Source: an uncultured Oscillospiraceae bacterium
Lineage (GTDB): Bacteria > Bacillota > Clostridia > Oscillospirales > Acutalibacteraceae
Length of the DNA stretch: 18,232 nucleotides
NCBI GenBank assembly: GCA_900541905.1
Contig: UQLQ01000031.1
Coordinates: 1-18,232 of the forward strand
Direction of reading: 5' to 3'
Shown here: piece after piece, positions 7,522 to 13,607 of the stretch
Layout of the letters: every line of letters begins with the position of its first letter
Position numbering within the stretch: the first letter of the stretch is position 1
Made by a program: the position numbers and the translations under genes
The notes under the pieces: model-generated
Database searches by the model: none
What the model was told of the DNA's origin: nothing
The model's input: the letters and a program-made list of their open reading frames with translations, nothing else

Positions 7522-8232
7522 TTAACATGTAAAAATCCGATTTGCTCTTTCAATATCTTCCCTATTCCCTTCCCTATATTTTGCAAACGGAAATTCTATT
7601 TGGAGTGTTTGATATTTTTCTTCGCAGAGCTTTCTAAATGGGAGAAACTCTACTGTTTCAATACAAGTATATCCCTGAAGCAACCTTTTTAAACGAAGAA
7701 GATGTTCCGGAGAGTCATTCAAATCGGGAATAAGTACATGACGAATCCAAGTGCGAATATTTCGTTCTTCCAATACAGCTAAAAAGTACATTACTGTATC
7801 CATATCTGCTTTTGTATGTAAATGATACAATCCTTTATCTGAAAACTTAATATCCAGCAGTACCATATCTGTTACAGTAAGCAAATCCAACACATCATCA
7901 TTTATGATACAGCCACTGGTATCCAAACAAGTATGAATCTGATGTTTTTTACATAAAGAAAAAAGTTCTCTTACAAATACAGGCTGTAATAATGCTTCTC
8001 CTCCTGAAACTGTCACTCCACCATGGTCTCCAAAATAATGTTTATATTTTAATATTCGGTCAAATACTTGCTGAGGAGTTTCATAATAAGTATAGTTCTG
8101 CCTATGCCAAGTATCAGGATTATGGCAATATCCGCAGCGAAGCGGACATCCTTGCATAAAAACCAAAAAACGTATTCCCGGACCATCCAAAGTACCCATG
8201 CTTTGAAAGGAATGAATATATCCTTTTGTCAT
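7522..8232 (-). CDS. pflA: Pyruvate formate-lyase activating enzyme (radical SAM)
   Basis: Glycyl-radical activase. Its [4Fe-4S] cluster cleaves S-adenosylmethionine and abstracts hydrogen from the essential glycine of pyruvate formate-lyase in the cytoplasm. The radical-SAM motif CPLRCGYC puts the cluster cysteines at C29, C33 and C36, the same positions as in E. coli PflA. It is preceded by the family signature GTLDGPGIRFLVFMQG, and the SAM-binding stretch VTVSGGEALLQP follows. The 236-aa length is normal. The open frame extends 26 codons further into pflB, but the ATG at 8232 has GAGG upstream and gives the conserved N-terminus (MTKGYIHS). It starts one base after the pflB stop codon, so the two are co-transcribed and coupled. 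All key residues are present. Confidence 0.95.
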   Translation of the reverse strand: MTKGYIHSFQSMGTLDGPGIRFLVFMQGCPLRCGYCHNPDTWHRQNYTYYETPQQVFDRILKYKHYFGDHGGVTVSGGEALLQPVFVRELFSLCKKHQIHTCLDTSGCIINDDVLDLLTVTDMVLLDIKFSDKGLYHLHTKADMDTVMYFLAVLEERNIRTWIRHVLIPDLNDSPEHLLRLKRLLQGYTCIETVEFLPFRKLCEEKYQTLQIEFPFAKYREGNREDIERANRIFTC

Positions 8233-8233
8233 A

Positions 8234-10474
8234 TTATACCGCCTCATGGAATGTGCGCTTGATGACTTCTTTTTGCTGTTCTTTGGACAGCTTATGAAAA
8301 TTAACGGCATAACCTGATACGCGAATCGTCAAATTGGGATACTTAGAAGGGTCTTCATATGCTTCTTCCAATGTTTTACGATTGAGTACATTGACATTGA
8401 TATGCTGTGCTTGCTGTAAAAAATAGCCATCTAAAATCACTACTAAATTATTCACCCTGCTGTTTTCTTCACTGCCCAACGCCTGAGGTGTAATGGAAAA
8501 CGTATTGGAAATACCGTCCCTGCAATCATCATAAGAGAGTTTGGCAACAGAGTTTAAGGAAGCCAGAGCACCGTTTTCTTCCCTATTATGCATGGGATTT
8601 GCTCCGGGCGCAAATGCTTCTTTTGCTTTTCTTCCATCAGGTGTAGCACCTGTTTTTTTGCCATACATCACATTTGAAGTAATGGTTAACACGGATAACG
8701 TATGTATCGCATTGCGATATGTCTTTGTTTTGCGAAGTTCGGTTATCATATCATGTAAAATTTCCCGGGCAATCGCATCTACTCTGTCATCGTCATTTCC
8801 GTACTTTGGAAATTCACCTATGGTTTCAAAATCTACGATATAACCGTTTTCATTGCGGATTGGTTTTACCGTTGCATATTTAATTGCACTGAGTGAATCT
8901 GCTAATACGGATAATCCTGCTACACCACAGGCCATAAATCGTTCTACCTCTGTGTCATGCAAAGCCATCTGTGTTTTTTCATAAGCATATTTATCGTGCA
9001 TGTAGTGAATTACATTTAGTGTATTGATATACAGCTCGCAAATCCACTCTTTATACATTTGAAATCGCTGCATTACCTTATCATAATCCAATATTTCATC
9101 CGGATAAATCATTCCTTTTGGACCGGCTTGTGAGTTGGAAAAGGTATCAAATCCTCCGTTTAAGGCTAACAGCAGCAGCTTTGGAAGGTTGCAGCGTGCG
9201 CCGAAGAACTGCATTTGCTTTCCTATTTTCATTGCGGATACACAGCAAGCAATTCCATAATCATCACCGTAAATGGGTCGCATTAAATCATCATTTTCGT
9301 ATTGAATGGAATCCGTATCAATGGATACTTTTGCGCAAAATGCTTTAAAAGGCTCCGGCAGTTGTTTCGACCAAAGAACCGTTAAGTTTGGTTCCGGAGC
9401 AGGCCCCAGATTATACAACGTATTTAAAAAGCGGTATGTATTTTTGGTAACCAGTGTTTTTCCATTCTCCATCATACCCCCTAGGGATTCTGTAATCCAC
9501 ATTGGGTCTCCACCAAATAACTCATTATAATCCGGTGTGCGAAGATGCCTAGCCATTCTCAATTTCATCACGAAGTGGTCTACCAGCTCCTGCGCCTCTT
9601 TCTCTGTTAATAGACCGTTTTGTATGTCTCGTTCAATATAAATATCAAAAAAACTGCTGACTCTGCCCAATGACATGGCAGCGCCGTTTTGTTCCTTGAT
9701 GGCTGCAAGATATGCAAAATAAGTCCATTGCATTGCTTCCCTGGCATTGGAAGCCGGTTTTGAAATATCGTAACCATACATTTGCGCCATTTCTTGCATA
9801 TATTTTAAAAACTGAATTTGCTGATATAATTCTTCTGACAAACGGATTTCTTCCACATCAAATCCATTTTTTCCTACTTGCTTTTTATCCCGCTGTTTTT
9901 CCTGAATCAGCAAGTCCAATCCATAAAGAGCAACTCTGCGGTAGTCACCTATGATTCTTCCTCTGCCGTATGCATCAGGCAATCCTGTTAAAATACCTGC
10001 ATGGCGTACCTTTCTCATTTCTTCTGTATAAACACGGAACACGCCATCATTATGTGTGGTACGATACTGAAACTCCTGTTCAATTTTATCGGATAATTTG
10101 TATCCGTACGATTGACAAGCTTTTCGTGCCATATTAATGCCGCCAAAAGGATTTACTCCCCGTTTTAACGGACGATTGGTTTGTAAACCAACAATCAATT
10201 CTTCCTCTTTGTCTAAATACCCCGGTTGATATGCGGTCAGCGACGAAACTTCCTGTGTATCAATGTCTAGAACACCACCAAAATTTTGTTCGACACTCAG
10301 CAGCTGATTTAACTTCTGCATTAAACGTTGTGTACGTTCTGTTGCTCCCTCCAGAAAAGAGCCATCGCCTTCATAGCTTGCTACATTTTGATGAATAAAA
10401 TCCTGTACATCAATGCATTTCTTCCAAGCTTCACCGTGAAATCCATTCCATTGCTCAAATACTTGTGTTTCCAT
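8234..10474 (-). CDS. pflB: Pyruvate formate-lyase (formate C-acetyltransferase)
   Basis: Glycyl-radical enzyme that converts pyruvate and CoA to acetyl-CoA and formate. In anaerobes it serves fermentation and supplies formate for one-carbon metabolism. The 746-aa product has the catalytic cysteine pair C410-C411 in IACCVSAMKIG. The radical glycine is Gly721 in RVSGYAVNF, 25 residues from the C-terminus. Both motifs mark a true PFL rather than a glycerol or choline-type relative, which has a single catalytic cysteine. The open frame continues 22 codons upstream, but GGAGG five bases before the ATG at 10474 decides the start (METQVFEQWNGF). The upstream leader carries a ZTP riboswitch and terminator, so expression should respond to the purine/folate state. 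It is the first gene of a two-gene operon with pflA. Confidence 0.97.
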   Translation of the reverse strand: METQVFEQWNGFHGEAWKKCIDVQDFIHQNVASYEGDGSFLEGATERTQRLMQKLNQLLSVEQNFGGVLDIDTQEVSSLTAYQPGYLDKEEELIVGLQTNRPLKRGVNPFGGINMARKACQSYGYKLSDKIEQEFQYRTTHNDGVFRVYTEEMRKVRHAGILTGLPDAYGRGRIIGDYRRVALYGLDLLIQEKQRDKKQVGKNGFDVEEIRLSEELYQQIQFLKYMQEMAQMYGYDISKPASNAREAMQWTYFAYLAAIKEQNGAAMSLGRVSSFFDIYIERDIQNGLLTEKEAQELVDHFVMKLRMARHLRTPDYNELFGGDPMWITESLGGMMENGKTLVTKNTYRFLNTLYNLGPAPEPNLTVLWSKQLPEPFKAFCAKVSIDTDSIQYENDDLMRPIYGDDYGIACCVSAMKIGKQMQFFGARCNLPKLLLLALNGGFDTFSNSQAGPKGMIYPDEILDYDKVMQRFQMYKEWICELYINTLNVIHYMHDKYAYEKTQMALHDTEVERFMACGVAGLSVLADSLSAIKYATVKPIRNENGYIVDFETIGEFPKYGNDDDRVDAIAREILHDMITELRKTKTYRNAIHTLSVLTITSNVMYGKKTGATPDGRKAKEAFAPGANPMHNREENGALASLNSVAKLSYDDCRDGISNTFSITPQALGSEENSRVNNLVVILDGYFLQQAQHINVNVLNRKTLEEAYEDPSKYPNLTIRVSGYAVNFHKLSKEQQKEVIKRTFHEAV

Positions 10475-10524
10475 GTTATCCTCCATCATATCGATATCCA
10501 CTGTCAATAGCCTTTGAAGGTAAC

Positions 10525-10552
10525 AAAAAAGGCAATCCACAAGTGGATTGCC
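10525..10552 (-). terminator. Riboswitch-controlled intrinsic terminator before pflB
   Basis: On the minus strand GGCAATCCAC (10552-10543) pairs with GTGGATTGCC (10540-10531), followed by six T (10530-10525). The first GGC of the 5' arm (10552-10550) is also the 3' strand of the aptamer P3 stem, so aptamer and terminator are mutually exclusive. It lies about 50 bases before the pflB start. Confidence 0.9.
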
Positions 10553-10620
10553 CAGACGGTCGGCTTTTATATTTTCTATGCTCCCCTGTGGTATCCCACA
10601 TTTCCGTCAGTCACATAGAA
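10549..10620 (-). promoter_or_regulatory. ZTP riboswitch (pfl motif) controlling pflBA
   Basis: Conserved ZTP-aptamer pieces appear in order on the minus strand. P1 is TTCTATG (10620-10614) with CATAGAA (10580-10574). An ACTGACGG segment follows inside P1. P2 is TGTGG (10600-10596) with CCACA (10591-10587), closed by a GATA loop. Then come GGGGAGC (10586-10580), a short linker, and GCCGACCGTCTGGGCA (10564-10549). The pseudoknot pairs GACGG (10608-10604) with CCGTC (10559-10555). These bases differ from the usual GGCG/CGCC pairing I recall but stay complementary, which is covariation support. P3 pairs GCC (10564-10562) with GGC (10552-10550). Ligand (ZMP/ZTP, signalling 10-formyl-THF shortage) should hold GGC in P3, block the terminator and turn pflBA on. 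This class is known upstream of pfl, fhs, purH and glyA. Confidence 0.95.
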
Positions 10621-10636
10621 GATTCTTTATGTTTGC

Positions 10637-10664
10637 AGTATACCACATTGAAAAAGTTTGTCAA
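10637..10664 (-). promoter_or_regulatory. Promoter of the pflBA operon
   Basis: A consensus -35 TTGACA (10664-10659), a 16-base spacer and -10 TATACT (10642-10637) are on the minus strand. Transcription would start near 10630, just before riboswitch helix P1. The -35 box lies 20 bases past the stop of the mreB-family gene, and no terminator is seen between them. Confidence 0.85.
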
Positions 10665-10684
10665 TACCCTATTCTACCATTTGG

Positions 10685-11710
10685 TTAATATGCATCGCTC
10701 AATGGATTGAGTACGCCATACTCTTTTTTGTCCATGTCATCAATAAATTGGATTGCTTTTCCCGCACCTTCCACAACGCAAGTAGCAGGATTATCCGCAA
10801 TGCGCACGGGGATTTCTGTTTTGCGGGCAATTAATTTATCAAATCCATAAATCTGAGCAGATGCACCTGTCACAATAATACCGTCTGATAAAATATCTCC
10901 CATCAATTCTGGCGGCGTAGACTGCAATACTCTTTGAATCTCTTGTGTAATTTTCATTGCAGGTTCCAATAAACATTCCAGCATTTCGTCACTGGTGACA
11001 TCTGCATATTGAGGTAAACCTGTAATTAAATTACGGCCTTTGATTCTATGCTTGACAAGTTCTGTTCTTGGATATACACAGCCAATGGCAATTTTCACGT
11101 CTTCTGCTGTTCGTTTCCCGATTAACAGGTGATATTTAAAGCGGACATATTTGATAATTGCTTCATCAAACACGTCGCCTGCAATGTTAATGGTTTTTGA
11201 TATAGCGATGCCGCTTAACGAGATAACCGCCATATCGGTTGTACCACCGCCGATATCTACTACCAGACACCCATGAGGCTGTTCGATATTCACACCGGCA
11301 CCAAGTGCTGCGGCAATGGGTTCTTCAATCAAACAAATTTTTCTTACGCCTGTAGCGCTGATGGAATCCACAACGGCACGACGCTGTACCTCTGTCATTT
11401 CACACGGAACACTTACCACAACACGAGGCATAAATACTTTGCTGTCTGTTATCTTTTTTAAAAATGTCTGAATGGTATATTGAATCAAATCATAGTCGGA
11501 AATCACACCGTGGCATAATGGCTGGACAACAGATACGCGTTCGGAAGTTCTGCCTAACATCGCATAAGCTTCATTGCCGATTGCTATAATTTCATCGTTA
11601 ATTAAATCTACTGCTACCACTGCAGGTTCATTGAGGACAATGCCTTTACCCTCCATATAGATTTTAATTGTCGAAGTACCCAAATCAATCGCTATGTCTT
11701 TTCCTGCCAC
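10685..11710 (-). CDS. MreB/Mbl-family actin-like cell-shape protein
   Basis: Bacterial actin homologue that polymerises under the membrane with ATP and guides lateral cell-wall synthesis. The 341-aa product has the phosphate-1 motif IDLGTSTIKIY near the N-terminus, the connect segment LIEEPIAAALGAG and phosphate-2 VDIGGGTTDMAVISL. An adenosine-type motif in GIIVTGASAQIYGFD lies near the C-terminus (family motifs). I chose a GTG start at 11710. GGCGG sits seven bases upstream, and the product MAGKDIAIDLGT resembles other MreB N-termini. Tandem ATGs at 11728 and 11725 give six extra residues but have no ribosome site. mreC and mreD are absent here, so this may be the Mbl or a third paralogue rather than the primary MreB. 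It has its own promoter. I see no terminator between it and pflB. Confidence 0.9.
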   Translation of the reverse strand: MAGKDIAIDLGTSTIKIYMEGKGIVLNEPAVVAVDLINDEIIAIGNEAYAMLGRTSERVSVVQPLCHGVISDYDLIQYTIQTFLKKITDSKVFMPRVVVSVPCEMTEVQRRAVVDSISATGVRKICLIEEPIAAALGAGVNIEQPHGCLVVDIGGGTTDMAVISLSGIAISKTINIAGDVFDEAIIKYVRFKYHLLIGKRTAEDVKIAIGCVYPRTELVKHRIKGRNLITGLPQYADVTSDEMLECLLEPAMKITQEIQRVLQSTPPELMGDILSDGIIVTGASAQIYGFDKLIARKTEIPVRIADNPATCVVEGAGKAIQFIDDMDKKEYGVLNPLSDAY

Positions 11711-11749
11711 ATGTTCACCGCCCATCATCTGCCATAAATATCAATTCAT

Positions 11750-11778
11750 ATTATAGTATATCAAATTGTATTTTGCAA
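11750..11778 (-). promoter_or_regulatory. Promoter of the mreB-family gene
   Basis: On the minus strand TTGCAA (11778-11773), a 17-base spacer and a perfect TATAAT (11755-11750) form a sigma-A-type promoter about 35 bases upstream of the chosen start. The -35 box is overlapped by an imperfect inverted repeat (11766-11801). Confidence 0.75.
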
Positions 11779-11801
11779 TGCGGCATCACCGCCAAATACA
11801 A
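11766..11801. repeat. Imperfect inverted repeat overlapping the mreB-family promoter
   Basis: TTGTATTT (11766-11773) is the reverse complement of AAATACAA (11794-11801). Inside it GCGG (11780-11783) pairs with CCGC (11789-11792). The internal loop is asymmetric (six bases against one). It could be an operator for the promoter or the decayed terminator of the genes upstream. Confidence 0.5.
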
Positions 11802-11823
11802 ACATTTACGAAAGGTTTACAAA

Positions 11824-11843
11824 ATGATATAAGTTACTATCAT
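11824..11843 (-). terminator. Weak possible terminator after the orphan XRE-like gene
   Basis: ATGATA and TATCAT form a six-bp stem with an eight-base loop, followed on the minus strand by four T. It is all but one pair A-T or G-T poor in strength, so this is only a candidate. Confidence 0.25.
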
Positions 11844-11870
11844 ATATATTTTATATCTTGTCAACTAATA

Positions 11871-12860
11871 TTAAAAAGCCTCCACACTGACTTTTTCATC
11901 AATTTCTTCCTTAGATAAAAAGTTTTTTATAATGTTCTTTGCAGCAACAAATTCAACTCCATACAGATCGCTAAGATACTTAATACTTTCTCCTGTATCA
12001 GATTCTACAAAATCAAATAAAATATTGATTTTATTATTTGATAAATATTCCTTAACAATTCCCGGATAACATTTTCCTTCAATTAGATCGTTAAAAACAT
12101 TTTCTGGAACAAAATAAACATAATTCAAGCAGAATTGATTTTCAATATAAACTTTTTTGAGAAAATTATATGTAGCATATAACTGACGTCTACCTTCACT
12201 ACCAACTTGACTATGAAAAACAAGGGGTCTTGGAAAAACTTCATACTTTAATTTATCTATTTCTTTAATTACAAGAATCTCTGACCGACTTTCACTCTTC
12301 CTAATTGCAAATATTAATTTTTTTCTGCAATCTATTTGTAATAGCCCCTCTTCATACTTAAACTGTATTACAGATCGGAATGGTTTTAAGTTAGTCCCAT
12401 GTTTTAACCATTCTTTATTTACCCCTAATTTTTCAGCTACATTTTCTATAAAAGTATATTTGGGTTCTTTATTATCTAAATAATATTCTTTTAATTCATT
12501 TACCGATTCAAAACCTAACCATTCTCCTATATATTCTAAATTAATTCTTTCATCAAAACTCTTGTTCTGATTTATTAGATAAATGATGTAGTCTAGCCTT
12601 TTAGCAAAATTTGTATTATACAACTCTTGTTCAAAAGTTGCAATTATTCTTTCTGTTTTAAGCAAACTGACTGCTGTTCGTTGTTTATTAAACTCATCCT
12701 TTTCTTCATTAATTTTGTATATAAATTCATCATATATACCGTTTTCTCTCTTCATTTTATTACCATAGAAATTACCAAACACTGCACTATAAGTTAATTT
12801 CGCTCCTGTTTTGATTAAGTCATACACTAAACTACTGAGTATTGTATATAAAAAATCCAT
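11871..12860 (-). CDS. Orphan protein with hydrophobic N-terminus and XRE-like helix-turn-helix, function unknown
   Basis: I do not recognise this 329-aa protein as a named family. Residues 1-30 form a hydrophobic or amphipathic segment (FLYTILSSLVYDLI then GAKLTYSAVFGNFYG) that may contact the membrane. Residues 31-84 are charged and helical. Residues 85-156 look like an XRE-type HTH, from FAKRLDYIIYLINQNK through EYIGEWLGFESVNELK to FIENVAEKLGVNKEWLKHG; the terminal EWL-H-G pattern is typical of such repressors. Residues 160-329 form an alpha/beta-looking domain with no motif I know. Base use differs from its neighbours: hand counts give 14 G/C of 60 at 12481-12540 and 12 of 60 at 12121-12180, against 21 of 60 at 13321-13380 in comFC. 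AAAGG (12875-12871) precedes the ATG. It sits between comFC and mreB and looks inserted. A phage-defence or regulatory role is speculation. Confidence 0.75.
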   Translation of the reverse strand: MDFLYTILSSLVYDLIKTGAKLTYSAVFGNFYGNKMKRENGIYDEFIYKINEEKDEFNKQRTAVSLLKTERIIATFEQELYNTNFAKRLDYIIYLINQNKSFDERINLEYIGEWLGFESVNELKEYYLDNKEPKYTFIENVAEKLGVNKEWLKHGTNLKPFRSVIQFKYEEGLLQIDCRKKLIFAIRKSESRSEILVIKEIDKLKYEVFPRPLVFHSQVGSEGRRQLYATYNFLKKVYIENQFCLNYVYFVPENVFNDLIEGKCYPGIVKEYLSNNKINILFDFVESDTGESIKYLSDLYGVEFVAAKNIIKNFLSKEEIDEKVSVEAF

Positions 12861-12896
12861 AAATATATTTCCTTTATCTAAATTTATACTGACTAT

Positions 12897-13607
12897 TTAT
12901 AATACAGACTTTTCAAAGGGATCCTGTGTATCCGAATATACATTTGGTCTGCATGCAATAGCCCCGCATAATACTTCTTTTACACCATGTTCCATTAATA
13001 CTGCCGCACATTCTGCCAATGTATAACCTGTTGTTACAATATCATCTACGAGCAAAACTTTCTTATTGGTAATATGCTTATTTTCTGCCAGTTCATACAC
13101 ACCTTTCACATTTTCTTTTCTGTCTTTCAAATGCAAACGATGCTGTTCTGCATTATGCTTTGTTTTTATCATGCAATTTACATATGGCACACCCAGATAT
13201 TCGGCCGTTTTCTTTGCAATCAATTCAGATTGATTGTACCCTCTTTCTTTCAAACGTTCTTTGGAAATGGGAACACTGACCACAACTTCACACATAGGTT
13301 CCATTCCTTTATCACAGACAGCTTCCGCCAATTTGTTACCAAAGAAAGTACCGTATTGAGGTTTATGATAAAACTTAAAGTTGACAATCAGTTCTTGTAT
13401 TTTATCTTCATATAAATACGGTGCGATACAAATTCCATGAAAAGATTCATTCTCCACTTTGGCTGTTTGAATGTCATCCAAGAGAAAAATTTTATCATCA
13501 CACTTTTTACAGATGCAAGAACCCATTGGAACGATTTCATTGCAAAATATGCATCTGGGAGGGAACAATATATCCAGCAGTTTACTTTTCAAACTCTGCT
13601 TTCTCAT
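12897..13607 (-). CDS. comFC: ComF-family phosphoribosyltransferase-like protein
   Basis: ComFC-type protein, needed for DNA uptake or processing in transformable bacteria and present in many that are not known to transform. The 236-aa product has an N-terminal zinc-ribbon-like region with C19-x-x-C22 and C33-x-x-C36 (with C31 nearby). The family segment RGYNQSELIA is at 122-131. A PRPP-binding loop, VLLVDDIVTTGYT (184-196), is followed by the usual C-terminal helix. The start overlaps the end of recD2 by 26 bases, and GGGG lies nine bases before ATG within recD2, so the two genes are translationally coupled. A tail of about 17 residues after AIACRP is not obviously conserved. Downstream, 36 bases separate it from the AT-rich orphan gene. 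Whether this organism takes up DNA cannot be judged here. Confidence 0.92.
   Translation of the reverse strand: MRKQSLKSKLLDILFPPRCIFCNEIVPMGSCICKKCDDKIFLLDDIQTAKVENESFHGICIAPYLYEDKIQELIVNFKFYHKPQYGTFFGNKLAEAVCDKGMEPMCEVVVSVPISKERLKERGYNQSELIAKKTAEYLGVPYVNCMIKTKHNAEQHRLHLKDRKENVKGVYELAENKHITNKKVLLVDDIVTTGYTLAECAAVLMEHGVKEVLCGAIACRPNVYSDTQDPFEKSVL

Noticed and set aside
10475..10540. Longer N-terminus for pyruvate formate-lyase
   Set aside because: The extra codons begin within the terminator loop region of the riboswitch, and GGAGG sits right before the ATG at 10474.
10465..10710. 81-codon plus-strand frame over the pflB leader
   Set aside because: It is the shadow of a structured riboswitch and promoter on the other strand and has no ribosome site of note.
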